This document shows, in pieces, positions 20,942-31,419 of a stretch of DNA of 64,000 nt (positions are counted from its first letter, which is position 1; each line of letters starts with the position of its first letter). The DNA is taken from positions 67,164,354-67,228,353 of the forward strand of contig OY744608.1 in the NCBI GenBank assembly GCA_963556255.1, read 5' to 3'. The notes under the pieces are model-generated. The model had not been told where the DNA came from. It saw only the letters and a list, made by a program, of their open reading frames with translations, and searched no databases. The stretch comes from Allolobophora icterica. Lineage: Eukaryota; Annelida; Clitellata; Crassiclitellata; Lumbricidae. The position numbers were made by a program, and so were the translations under genes.

Positions 20942-21839
20942 GTCAGTGTTGATGATTGTTAGACATGGTATCCGATTGATTAGAATGCTTGCTTTTTGAT
21001 GTCGAGAGTATGGGTTCGATCTTCCTCCCCTGAAACGGTTTCTGTGTAGGTACCTTGAGCAAGTCCTTTGCCCACAGTTGCTCCATGCCATCAGTTGATG
21101 TTTGGTCATTAGATAGTGGCGCTTAATAAATGCATAATAATAATAACTCATGAGCAAATCCTTCTACTTACAACTGCTCTGTAGCAATCATAGCATATCA
21201 TATTTGGAGATTTGTATAGCACCGCTCACAGCCGTGGCCATTCAGTAGTGCTCCCAGTGCAAAGACCCCGAGAAAAGAAAAAGGGTTTAAGAACGGAGAG
21301 GCATGTAGGAAGAGAGAATGGAGAGGGAATGTAATGAGCAGGCTGATCCGTCTCTGGTACCTCCCCCAGTTACAATCCAACATTTGAATAACTCTGCTGC
21401 CAAGCCGACATTTGTCTCCATATCTGACATAGGTCATTTTCTCAAAAAAAACTCAATAGTATACCCTCTGACCGCATTCTCATGGTCATGTCGGATGCCA
21501 ATCTGACAATCATATGAGGAAAACGTTCATTGTTAGAATACTATGTTATTATTGACATTTAGTGACATTAATTGTTTTTCGATATATGTACACCAGAGTT
21601 TATTAAAGACTATATACTTACTTACTTTTGTAATAAATGTGTAATAACAATGATAATGATAATAATAATGAGCAAGTCCTTCACTCACAATTGTTTAGTG
21701 CCATTGATTGATGTCTGGTCTCTAGATTTCGGTTTTTTAATAAATGCATAGAAATAATAACAATTTACTGCATAGATTCGGATCTATTGATAACAAGTCA
21801 TTGATAAATTCGTCTTATCATTCGGTTGTGTTTCCATAG
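20942..21839 (+). other. kif26 intron 10, with SINE family 1 copies
   Basis: A nearly full + strand SINE family 1 lies at about 20955-21140, starting only about 15 bases after the donor, with B box GGTTCGATCTT and a (TAA) tail. A TTGTATAGCACC fragment lies at about 21210. A truncated SINE lies at about 21664-21750 (GAGCAAGTCCTTCACTCACA). The rest is unique. Confidence 0.75.
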
Positions 21840-21923
21840 ATGATCGCTTCACTTCGCATTTCTTCTTCACTATCAACGTTTACCATTACCGAATGGACAA
21901 GAGTTACGCTTCACACGGCTCAG
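21840..21923 (+). CDS. kif26: kif26 exon 11 (motor switch I strand)
   Basis: The exon encodes residues 813-841, DDRFTSHFFFTINVYHYRM followed by DKSYASHGS. The canonical switch I NxxSSRSH is reduced to DRFTSH. The final SH is kept but the Ser-Ser-Arg core is changed. FTI and the YHYRM strand match KIF26 (FTLHIYQYRM type). Confidence 0.93.
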
Positions 21924-21972
21924 GTAGAGCATTATTAATAATAATAGTATTATTATTGTTATTATTGTTATT

Positions 21973-22053
<81 letters not shown>

Positions 22054-23384
22054 AAAACAGTTTTACATAGCGCTCCTTCAAGAAATTGCCTACTCAGGGG
22101 CACTCCCACTCCCATAGTAGTAGTAATAATAGCTTTAGAGTGGCACTTTAGAAATTTGTAGATTATGACTACAATATCAAATCATTTGTCAAGATGGAAG
22201 ATTGATTAGGATATAAGATTTTGGTCTCAGTCTGGCTGTACCAGTTGGGGAATGCCTCTGGCTAGTTACAGGGGCTCAGCTGCCCATTTGAGGTTTGGCT
22301 GGTAACGGTAATTGCAAATTTATATAGCACCACTTCAAGAGAGACTCCCGACCTAACACAATGAAACCACGATCAAACAAAATGGTCTTCAAGCGTTTTA
22401 CTTCGAAGATGCAACATCATGCCTTTTGAGTGGATAGGCCGACCACGTGGAATAAGCTTCTTTCAGATATGCACGTTCTTTAACTACCTAGGAACCCTGC
22501 ATACACCTTTTTTACAAGCACTTAAAGAGTGTTATCTCTCGCCAAAGTTCGGCTGGAAGTGCCTCAGAGAAGGTGTCTTGGAGAGGTGTTATATAATTGC
22601 TCTAAATGAATGAATGAATGCATGAATAGATATATGTTTGAATGAAATCATATATGAATGGATACATCAATGGATGGATGGATGGATGAATGAATGGATA
22701 TATGAATGACTGATTATATGAGTGAATGAATGAATCTATGAAAGAAATGATATATGAATGGATATTTTAATGAATGAATACATAAACAAGCACCTATATG
22801 TGGATGAATAGATGGATATCTAAGTGAATGAATGGATAAATGAATATATGAGGTAATGAATGAATATATGAATGCATGGATAACGAATGAATGGATATGA
22901 ATGAATGGATATGAATGAATGGATATGAATGAATGGATATGAATGAATGGATATGAATGGATTGATATATGAACGAATGAATGGATATGAATGAATGGAT
23001 ATGAATGAATGGATATGAATGAATGGATATGAATGAATGGATATGAATGAATGGATATGAATGGATTGATATATGAACGAATGAATGGATATGAATGAAT
23101 GGATATGAATGAATGGATATGAATGAATGGATATGAATGAATGGATATGAATGAATGGATATGAATGGATTGATATATGAACGAATGAATGGATACGAAT
23201 GAATGGATGTAATAAAATTGAAAGCATGAATGAGTGAATGACTGTTTTACTCTGGCCTTTGCGTAATGTCTCCATCTGATCCGTTTCTCGGACTCAGTTT
23301 CCCCAACTGAGCACACAACATTTCCTTTAAATAAATATACAAAATGAGTTAAAATAACATGTTGATGTTTTCGAACGGAAACAG
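21924..23384 (+). other. kif26 intron 11, three repeat blocks
   Basis: (TTG)n of about 27 units lies at 21974-22053. An uninterrupted ATATAGCACCACTTCAAGAG repeat lies at about 22302-22400. A 14-bp minisatellite GGATATGAATGAAT with a higher-order TGATATATGAACGAATGAAT insert fills about 22600-23215. The acceptor is GGAAACAG at 23384. The long Ile/His/Ser-rich minus-strand ORFs come from the minisatellite. Confidence 0.9.
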
Positions 23385-23532
23385 CAAGCGGTCGAAGAAG
23401 CCGACTGCACTTTGTCGACCTCGGCAGCTGCGCCATGGCAACCAATGACCCTTCGTCATCGTCTCTAAGCGTCTCAGCAGTTGGTGATGTTGTCATGGCG
23501 ATATTAAGTGGCCAACAGCACGTTCCATTTGG
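23385..23532 (+). CDS. kif26: kif26 exon 12 (motor switch II)
   Basis: The exon encodes residues 841-890: GRRSRLHFVDLGSCAM, then SSSSLSVSAVGDVVMAIL and HVPFG. Canonical switch II DLAGSE is DLGSCA here, as in KIF26 (DLGSC). The invariant Gly-Ser-Glu triad is lost, which argues against normal ATP hydrolysis. Exit phase is 2. It was also hidden from simple ORF searches by the flanking short frames. Confidence 0.93.
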
Positions 23533-24158
23533 GTAATTGCTGTATAATTTTAGTTTATAAATTTCCCTTTCTTGAATAATAAATACATTTATAAATACAG
23601 TTTATAAATTTAAGTTTCCTTTTAATAAACATATCAGGTCAGTTATGAAAAGGTATAACACGGTATTTGTAATGTATCTGTAATGTATCCGTGATGCATC
23701 TATAATGTATCCACAAATAATCCTCAATGAGTAGTTAATCTTGAAGGGGTGCTAAACAATACCACTGTAATAGTGTATCTATTGTATCTGTATTGTGTCT
23801 GTAATGCATCCATAATGTATCTGTAATGTATCCGTAGTGTATATGTAATGTATCCACATTGTTGCTGTAATGTATTCGTAATGTATATGTAATGTATCCG
23901 CATTGTAGATGTCATGTATTCGTAATGTATATGTAATGTATCCGCAATGTATCTGTAATGTATTCGTAATGTATCTGTAATGTATTTGTAAAGTATCCAT
24001 GATATATCCGTTATGTATCTGTATTGTATCCATAATGTATCTGTAATGTATCCGTAATGTATCTGTAACGTATCCATAATGTATCCGTAATGTATCTGTA
24101 ATGTATCTAGGTATGTATGTGGAAGCATTTTAAAGAACCTCTTGCATTGTGTTTGCAG
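23533..24158 (+). other. kif26 intron 12, with 11-bp minisatellite
   Basis: About 40 copies of TAATGTATCTG and variants (TAATGTATCCG) fill about 23660-24112. The Tyr/Ile/His-rich minus-strand ORFs are artefacts. The acceptor is GTTTGCAG. Confidence 0.93.
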
Positions 24159-24330
24159 TCAGTGGAAGTTGCCTCAGTTGCTGAAGGAATGTCTGGAGAA
24201 GCGACAGGGCCACTCCTGCTCTATGGTCGTTCAAGTTTCGTCGGCCATGAGTTGCTACAAAGAGACGATCGAAGTACTTGAACTGGCTGCGAACATCGTC
24301 AGATCAAACGATCATTTCAAGAAATCTCAG
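24159..24330 (+). CDS. kif26: kif26 exon 13 (motor C-terminal helices)
   Basis: The exon encodes residues 890-947: QWKLPQLLKECLEKRQGHS, then CSMVVQVSSAMSCYKETIEV and LELAANIV. The kinesin RDSKLTRLL motif is altered to GQWKLPQLL. ETIEVLELAANIV corresponds to ETLxTLxLASRI. The donor TCTCAG|GTGAGC is followed by three further near-copies of itself in the intron. Confidence 0.94.
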
Positions 24331-24475
24331 GTGAGCAATGATCGAACGATTGTGTGAAAAATCTCAGGTGAGCGATGATGAAATGATCATCGAAGGAAAT
24401 CTCAGGTGAGGAAATTCCGGGTTGTACGATCATTTGAATCAAACTCAGGTGAGCAGTGATCAAACCGTTGTTGGA
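24317..24475 (+). repeat. Tandem duplication of the exon 13 donor region
   Basis: Four CTCAG|GTGAG sites occur, with GT at 24331, 24368, 24406 and 24449, spaced 37, 38 and 43 bases. Each is accompanied by ATGATC- and GATCATT-like flanks. In frame, reading past the first donor meets TGA at 24355. Confidence 0.9.
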
Positions 24476-24572
24476 GAAGATGAAACACGAAATAAGGCTA
24501 TCAATGAATTTATACATATCAGAAATGAAAAACATTTATCTATTGCTAAATTATATTTTTTATTTACTACAC

Positions 24573-24755
24573 ATTTATTAATAAGCGCCACTATCTAATG
24601 ACCAAGCATGAATTGATGGTTCTGAGCATTTGTGAGCGAAGGACTTGCTGAAGGTCCTTGCACAGTAACCATCTGAGAGGAGGAAGATCAAACCCATACT
24701 CATCGTATTACAAGGTGAGCGCTCTAACCAATCGCCTACTATGTTCCACGTGTCG
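24573..24755 (-). repeat. SINE family 1
   Basis: The minus-strand copy contains AAGCGCCACTATCTAATGAC, GCACAGTAACCATCTGAGAG and an inverted B box GATCAAACCCAT. Confidence 0.85.
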
Positions 24756-24799
24756 TAATTGTATTGTAAGCGTGACTATTTATGTAGTGCTTCGTAATG

Positions 24800-25003
24800 A
24801 GGATATCCTTCTCAGAGTAATTGTTTGCCATGATCAGCTGATTAGCGACCCTATGACTGCTAGAGCCGTTGACGTCGACCTGAACATAAAAGCAAAGGAA
24901 CAGTTAGTTGATTACCGATGCTGACTTTCACTTATAGGGCGAATATCTCTCTTAAAAGAGGTGTGGAATTATTTTCAACAGTTCTCACTGTTCCTATGTT
25001 GTC
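24800..25003. repeat. Repeat C copy
   Basis: This shares GCCGTTGACGTCGACCT and AATATCTCTCTTAAAAGAGG with the Repeat C cluster at about 53655-53790. Confidence 0.75.
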
Positions 25004-25011
25004 ACTATGCA

Positions 25012-25179
25012 CAGGGGGGTCTATCCCCCTAAGTCATTGGAGCAACGTCCCTTTTCCCCCTCTTCTTCCCCTCCCCGTTCCTTACCCCCCTAAAATGGTG
25101 GCACACACACTGACAGATCTTCCCCCTATTTCTTGGATGGAGCATTTGCTCCAAGGTTTCTATGGTGTAGACGCCCCTG
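25012..25179. mobile_element. 168-bp hAT MITE, copy 2 (inverted)
   Basis: It begins CAGGGGGGTCTATCC and ends with the complement of CAGGGGCGTCTACACC. The exact TSD ACTATGCA is at 25004-25011 and 25180-25187. It has the same length as the copy at 10997-11164 and the opposite orientation. Confidence 0.94.
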
Positions 25180-25365
25180 ACTATGCATTTATTAAGCGCC
25201 ACTATGTAATGACGAAGCATGTACTGATGGTGCTTAGCAATTGTGAGCGAAGGACCTGCTCAATGTCCTTACACAGTAACCATCTCAGAAGAGGAAGCTT
25301 GAACCCGTACCGTCTGCGTTACATGGCGAGTGCTCGTACCAATCGTCTACTGTGACCCACAATTG
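25180..25365 (-). repeat. SINE family 1
   Basis: The copy contains TAAGCGCCACTATGTAATGA, an inverted B box GCTTGAACCCGTAC and an inverted A box near 25355. It abuts the hAT MITE, which probably inserted into its tail. Confidence 0.82.
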
Positions 25366-25461
25366 CCTAAATTGTTACATAGATTACTAGTCATTTTAAA
25401 GCAAAACTTGGATACTAAACAGTAACTTTTAACTGAAATCTCTTTAATTGTTTTCGATCAG

Positions 25462-28318
25462 CTGCGTTGCAGACACCCACAAACTGACGACGAATCTTAC
25501 GGATCACTTCCAAGGTCAAGGTCAAGGATGCATCGTGGCATCCGAATGGGACTCCGTGGGGGTGAACTTGCCCGGACGAAGGGGTCGTATTCGGACACGG
25601 AACACTGTGCGTCGGAGAGTGAGCAGTCCGGCGGGGAGACGATCATCTATCTCGGTAACAACATCAGAGATTCCATTACTAGTCACAGGCAGGCGGATGT
25701 CCGGAGGGCGGTGATCTCTAGGAGATTCAACCATTCCAATAATGTTTCTGTGGATTCCATGTCTGGAGGATTCCAGGCGGTTGGTTCTGGCTTCCGTGGT
25801 TACGATCGTTGTAACGTCTCGTGTCCAGAAAGGGAGAATCAGCGTTGTCGACACAGTCTGCAGAGACAACCGATGGATTTTAATGGGGGAGACAACCGTT
25901 GTCAACATACGGAGATGAGCGGTGGGGACAACCAGTTTCGTCTGGACAACCGTTGCTGCCAGGCAGTCTATGCAGTGTTGTCGTCGTGTGAGGCAGAAAC
26001 TGAAGCACGTCTGTTTGGGAGGAACGTTGAAGCAAGGGGTAACTTGTCCACAGGTGTCACAGGTGAACCTAATTCTCAATCACGCTGTAACGAGTCTCGT
26101 CAAAGTTCGATATATTTTCGAGACGAATCGAGAATGTGTGGAGCAAAACAGAAGAGATTGATACCCGGGTCCTCTGTGGTTTATGAGCATCCTAGGTTTG
26201 GACAGGTCTGGGTCGATGGACCTTCCTGCGAGCCGTTGCTGTATTCGGATGCAGTCTCAAACTGTTCAAATACTCTGCAGGGTGAGGAAGAAGGTGGCAT
26301 GGTATATCATGAACATGGAAACTGGAAGAGTCTGTTTCCTTCGTCTGCATGTGGACGGTTGGACCATGTACAGAGCATGGTCGGGAAGACTGCTTACCAT
26401 GCATCTGCACCTCAAGCCCCTCTTTGCTGCCGTCACGTAACCGACGAACACTGTCCGCAGTTTGAAGGAATTCCTGGCACGTCTTCTTACCACATCCACT
26501 ACCGCAACCAAAGAGCCGGAGGTCTGGACACGAATAGGTCAGACCACAGCGCTGAAAGAACCGCACTGTGTTTGGGTAAACACGGACCCTTCAAAGTTCG
26601 CACGCTGCCATCATTTTCAAGAAAACCTGAGAGACATCACTGCGACATCGGTCCCTCAAGTTTTACAGAGATTGGTATGGGTGGGCAGTGTCACCGGATT
26701 CACTCTCGTTGCAACGGCTCGTTAGCACGTCCGACTACCACAAAGCCGGCGAAACCGGCAACGGATCGCACAGCATTGTGGGTGAAGGCCATGCAGGGGT
26801 ACTGCTCGCACAAGTTCGTGCAGTCGTATGAGCGCCACGACTCGGCGTCTAACTCCTGCTCACAGGCGTTGATCTTTCCTCATCGCCATCTTGCACTTTC
26901 TGAATCGTCAGCAGACAGTCGCTCGATTCAGTCTCCGTCTTCTGGGGTTAATCTCCCAGTTGCATGCGATGATTCCTCGCCTCTTTATGAGAACATCAGT
27001 GGACCGGACGTGGAGTCCGAAGAGTTGTTCGAACCCGGTCTCAGTCCGAAGACGGTAGACGAGAAGCTTTGGTACACAGCGGATGAATTGACCGAACTTG
27101 GTTTCGAAGTCTTTCCGAAGAGGAAGACAGAAGCGCTCGCTGTGACACCCGTCAGTCAACATTCAACTTACGACGAAGACCTGGAGAAGGAATTAGATTT
27201 GCTGTGCGATGTAAGTTCACGCAGAACTGAAGACAAGGTATCCACCTCGTCACAGTCGATCCAACTCGACTCGAATGAGGTAAAGGGAGTATTTCCAGAT
27301 GTTCCACACAAGATATCTACCGCACCTGATAAGAAACTGTGTAATGGTGACGGCAACGTTTCAAGCGAGACACCGTCACAGAACTCGGAGAAAGAAAGTG
27401 TGTCACAGGTTACTTCCGAAGGTAACTCGCTGTCACAGAGAAGCCTTGCACAACCGGACGGGTCATCCAATCCAACGATATTCGAGAAGTTGCAGAGTCC
27501 TCAAAGCAACGATATCCTCTGTAAGACCGACTCTTTTGGTGAGGAGGACAGTTCTGTGGAACGCTGTGTGGAGGGAAAATCACCGGAAGAAACATTCACT
27601 GGTGGTATTACTGTCGAGTGCCTTTTACCTCTGCAGACATTCAACCGCAGCCTGTCGTGCGATGTGCAAACGGGTGAAAGAACGCCACTTCTGGAGATCT
27701 CAAACGTTCTCAAAGCACACGGAGACGCTCTCGCTTGTTCAGTTACCGACAAATCTCCTGGTGACTCAAGAGAGACCAGCAACAGCCGTCTACCTGGATA
27801 CCGTCGCAGATCTGAGCGGAAAGGGAGAGCATCCGATGAGCATCTGTCGCTTGATCCAACATTGAAAGTTCCCGCTTCTGTGCATCATAGGAGAAGTACC
27901 TCGTCACTGATAAGTGCCCTTTCCTCAGCACTTAGATGTTCTAGTTACTTGGAGAAGTCTAAACCGGGTTCCTGGAGGCGATGTCACTCACACGAAACCA
28001 ACATCTCTTGTGGACCTTACCCGACGAAAGATGAGGAAGCCAGTGCCCCAGCTGTGAATAAAAACAAATGCCAGAAACGATTCGTGAAGTGGAATAAAGG
28101 GAAAATGGATGGATCAAGAAAAGCAGTAGGCAACTGTTGCATTCCAGTGAGTTTGGCGATTCCTACGACAATCGACGTGAGCAGCGGTTACGAAAGCATG
28201 GCGCAGGGAGTGGAAGACTCGACTTTAAGCCGTCATCTTACTCGAAATGTCTGCTCGGACTCGATGAGCGAAAACTCGTACAGGAAAGAAAGTTTGGATA
28301 GGTGCACTGACAGGAAAG
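25462..28318 (+). CDS. kif26: kif26 exon 14 (long tail exon)
   Basis: The exon encodes residues 948-1900 in a single 2,857-bp open frame. It starts LRCRHPQTDDESYGS. ETIIYLGNN about 60 residues in matches the KIF26 TVIYxG motif. The middle is Ser/Cys-rich low-complexity sequence, and further on are Ser/Glu/Thr-rich stretches. Near the end are SSLISALSSALRCSS and DVSSGYESMAQ followed by CSDSMSENS, typical of the conserved C-terminal part of KIF26 tails. The donor GGAAAG|GTAAAG gives phase 1. Reading through the donor would add only six residues before TGA at 28336, a possible short-tail isoform. Many overlapping frames in this interval are shadows. Confidence 0.95.
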
Positions 28319-28893
28319 GTAAAGTTTGTTTGGTTTGAAACCACTTACTTCTCAGCCTCTCTTCACCTCTTTTCCACAAACACTTGAAGGTCATTCTTTA
28401 TATCATGGTTTCATTGTTTTAGGTCGAGAGCGCCTCTGATGAGTCTCTGTTGAAGAGGTGCTATATAAATTTGCAATTACCATTACATTACTTAATGTTA
28501 AAATGGTTTCAGAAGGAGTCATATCGTTCTTCGTGTTTGTGCCTTTGCTGAATAATCCGCTAGTTTAAAAAAAATTAATATTCGTTTATTAAATTCAAAC
28601 TAACAAGTATGCTGGACCTACTTTTTGGAACTCTGTCCCTGTGTCCATGCGCTCTGCTCATTCGCTTTTGTCATTTCGTTCTCAAATTGCTTATCCACCA
28701 TAGGCCGCCTCTCTGTCTTACGGACTGGTCTTCTGGATATTGACCTGATTATGGCTTGGTTTTGGTGTGCCATCGGTTGATGCATTGCGCATTGAACACT
28801 GGCGCAATAGAAGTTACTAATTACAATTACAGTATATTGACCGACTGGATATGTGCATACAGTAGCGACTCCTGATAACTGAACATGTATATA
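28319..28893 (+). other. kif26 intron 14, 5' part
   Basis: A GAGGTGCTATATAAATTTGC repeat fragment lies at about 28425-28490 (minus orientation relative to 9255). The rest has SINE-like TGGTTTTGGTGTGCCATCGG, a segment also found near 19900. No gene is seen. Confidence 0.5.
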
Positions 28894-29493
28894 CACTGTG
28901 AACGGAAAAAAACCAGACCTCTCTTATTACTACGATAATTTTTGTAATAATTTGCATATTTTAATAAAACGTTGTGCAACTTCAGTTTAAAGGATATGAA
29001 TCATATAACTATTATTTTTTAGTTATAATGTGCGTTCAAAATGTCCTCCTTTGGCCTCAACACACGCACAAAGACGCGCTCGCCACTGACTAATTGCTGA
29101 ATCGATTACAGCTTGATCAAATTCATCCATGCCTGAGTTATACGTTCACGCAGTTCTCCGACATCGCGCACCTTTGTCTTGTAAACTTTTTCTTGCATCA
29201 CACCCCAGATTTTGTAGTCCACGGGATTAGGGTCCGGGCTATTTGGAGGCCAAAGTGTAGGGGGTATGAAATCTGGAATTTCGTTTGTAAGAAGTTCAAC
29301 AGTATCGCGAGCTCGGTGTAACGGATGTTTTATTACAAATGACGTCACGGTCACGTCAATTTTTAACTGCTTTAGCGCATTATTATCTGAGATTATAGTT
29401 TGGAATAAAATAGTTTTAGACTCAATAACATTTTCAATATTTGGTGTTTATTTCCCTATTTATTGTAGAGGATGGTTTTTTTCGTTCACAGTG
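28894..29493 (-). mobile_element. mariner remnant (600 bp)
   Basis: TIRs CACTGTGAACGG(A)n and the complement of CACTGTGAACGAAAAAAACC are flanked by TA on both sides (28892-28893 and 29494-29495). The length is about half of a full mariner. The minus-strand interior retains the C-terminal part of a DD34D transposase, so it is an internally deleted copy. Confidence 0.92.
29031..29354 (-). pseudogene. mariner transposase, C-terminal fragment
   Basis: Reading on the minus strand, PPNSPDPNPVDYKIWGVMQ carries the third catalytic Asp region of mariner transposases. It is followed by KVYKTKVRDVGELRERI. Around 29106-29115 the frame shifts, and the family's C terminus (AVIDSAISQWRARLCACV) continues in another frame. 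The N-terminal DNA-binding region is missing. It is not functional. Confidence 0.9.
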
Positions 29494-29663
29494 TATATAG
29501 CGATGGTTGAAAGCGTTCTAAAGGTGTCTAATGAGAGCACATATTATAGACTACTTAGCGACATCTTGTGGTTACCATGGTCGTTGACTTTGACCTTATA
29601 TGACACCCGAGCGATGGAAGTTACTAATTATTATTGTTTTTGTTATTATTATTATTTTTTTAT

Positions 29664-29846
29664 AGTAGGCCGTGATTGGCGCCTATTAGCTGTCGTATAA
29701 AACAGTTATATTCGACTCCTGTAAAACTTATCATGTGCTTCTACTGTATACATGTATGTAAGGCGCCCTGTGTGGCAGCCGTTTCTACTACATGTATGTT
29801 CACTGTACAGCACAGTGCGGTTAGCAGGCGCTTAAATAAAGAAAAG

Positions 29847-29905
<59 letters not shown>
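29664..29905 (+). repeat. SINE family 3 (truncated) with (ATT)n tail
   Basis: GGCCGTGATTGGCGCC, ACAGTTATATTCGACTCCTG and GGTTAGCAGGCGCTTAAATA match the full copy at 37838-38155. The tRNA-like head is missing. An (ATT)n tail occupies about 29850-29905. 29510-29600 upstream is a Repeat C fragment (GGTGTCTAATGAG, GCGACATCTTGTGG). Confidence 0.85.
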
Positions 29906-30149
29906 GAAGGCTACCTTTAACTTCATGTGTGTAGGGAGTATCTATAGAGGTATGTGAACAGGTGTATTATCTTTGCGGGTTTCTATGGAGGCATTTACCG
30001 TCTGTCCTTTGACTCTGTCTGTATTTGGATATTTATATAACGCCATTTCATAAGTTCTCTTAGTCTCAAATAGACTCTGGCACAATTAATTTTCGTTACT
30101 AAGTGCCTTTGCAGGGTACTTAAAATGTGCTATACTGATTGTCTTGGTA

Positions 30150-30385
30150 CAAACATACATAAACACATACATACATACAAACATACATACATACATACAT
30201 ATGTACATACATGCATATTTGCATACATGCATACGTACACACACATACATACATGCATACATACACACACATACATACATGCATACACACACACATACAT
30301 ACACACATACATACATGCATATATACATACATGCATACACATATTTGCATCCATGCAGGCATACATATGTACGACGTCATACATA
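30150..30385. repeat. (CATA)n microsatellite
   Basis: ACATACATACATGCATAC arrays give rise to the Tyr/Met/Cys and His/Thr/Tyr ORFs on both strands, none of which are genes. Confidence 0.97.
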
Positions 30386-30409
30386 CTTAACAATATGGCA
30401 GCATTATAA

Positions 30410-30570
30410 TGGTATTGGAAAAATGGAGGAGGAAAAGGAGGAGCAGTCCCTTAAGCTAGAACCGAGGCAGCCATCGGTATGAAGTGTTAGCAACTTCATT
30501 TTCTTCACCTTGGCATATGAGGCTGGGTGGCCAGTCCTCTCCCTCACCATCTCATCTTCCCACTGACAAT
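30410..30570 (-). repeat. SINE family 2 (3' part)
   Basis: This contains AGCAGTCCCTTAAGCTAG, AACTTCATTTTCTTC and GGTGGCCAGTCCTCTCCCTC in minus orientation. The tRNA-like head is missing. Confidence 0.82.
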
Positions 30571-30650
30571 GTATGCTAAAAATAGTCCATTATAAAAATG
30601 CACTCAGGATTAGAAGCAGAGAAAACCTAAAAACCTTGATCTATTCTCAG

Positions 30651-30853
30651 GTGATGCATCCTGCACCAGAGTTCCATCGGGTGTTGATGGATGCCCCGTC
30701 GATGGTTCTTCCAAAGTTGCTTGGACAAACATCCGGAAGACCCCGGAGGAAGTGACCAGTGCGGTCGGTCCACTCAGACCACTTCCCATCGCCACCTACA
30801 GTTCGGAACAAGTGGAGCGAATGGAGAAACGGTCCAGAGACAGAAGGACACGG
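30651..30853 (+). CDS. kif26: kif26 exon 15
   Basis: The exon encodes residues 1900-1968: DASCTRVPSGVDGCPVDGSS, then KTPEEVTSAVGPLRPLPIAT and EQVERMEKRSRDRRTR. The last part starts a basic, probably helical segment. The acceptor is CTATTCTCAG, followed by GTGATG. The donor is ACACGG|GTTAGA. Phases 1 and 0 match. Confidence 0.9.
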
Positions 30854-31144
30854 GTTAGAAGCTTATTAGAGTTTATTAATTATTACTTATTTCATATATT
30901 TTGTACTTGATTAGTTATTGGATTAGTTATTAATTATTTCATGATATTTTATTATTTCTTATTTTATTAATATTTTATTACTTATTAATTATTTTATATT
31001 TTTTTATTTTATTAGTTATTAATTATTTTATTAATTTATTATTATTTCTTATTTTAGTAGTTATTTTATTACTTGTTAATCTTATTCCATTTTATAAATT
31101 CATTTATTTATTTATTTATTGCACTACATTACAGTTTATTGGAC
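30854..31144 (+). other. kif26 intron 15, AT-rich
   Basis: This is degenerate TTATTAATTATTTTATTA sequence with a short (ATTT)n run near 31102-31120. Nothing else is seen. Confidence 0.7.
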
Positions 31145-31395
31145 GTATGGTGTAGCCTAGTGGTTAGCGTGTTGCACGGTCAACCCAGATGTCGAGAGGT
31201 CTGGGGTTCAAATCCCTGCCAGGGCAGAAATTTGTTTTAAGATTTCAACATCACTTGTGCCCTCTACTCAACTATGCTATAATGAGTACATTGACTGCAT
31301 GATGTTAGTGGGAAGATCATATGGAAAGGGAGAGGACTGGTCACTCGCCGTCATGTACTGAGGCTAAGAAAATGAAGTCGCAACTTCGTACCTGT
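31145..31395 (+). repeat. SINE family 2 (tRNA-derived), reference copy
   Basis: The head is TGGTGTAGCCTAGTGGTTAG (A box) and GGGGTTCAAATCCCTGCCAG (B box). The body contains CAGAAATTTG and CCTCTACTCAACTATGCTA, and it ends GAGGCTAAGAAAATGAAGTC followed by GCAACTTC. It finishes about 25 bases before the exon 16 acceptor. Confidence 0.9.
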
Positions 31396-31419
31396 GTTGT
31401 TGTTTTTTTCTTTGTTCAG

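Noticed and set aside
22714..23496. 260-codon minus-strand ORF rich in Ile/His/Ser
   Set aside because: It is a translation of the GGATATGAATGAAT minisatellite, and runs antisense across the start of kif26 exon 12.
25522..26079. 185-codon minus-strand ORF
   Set aside because: It is the antisense shadow of kif26 exon 14, with no motif of its own.
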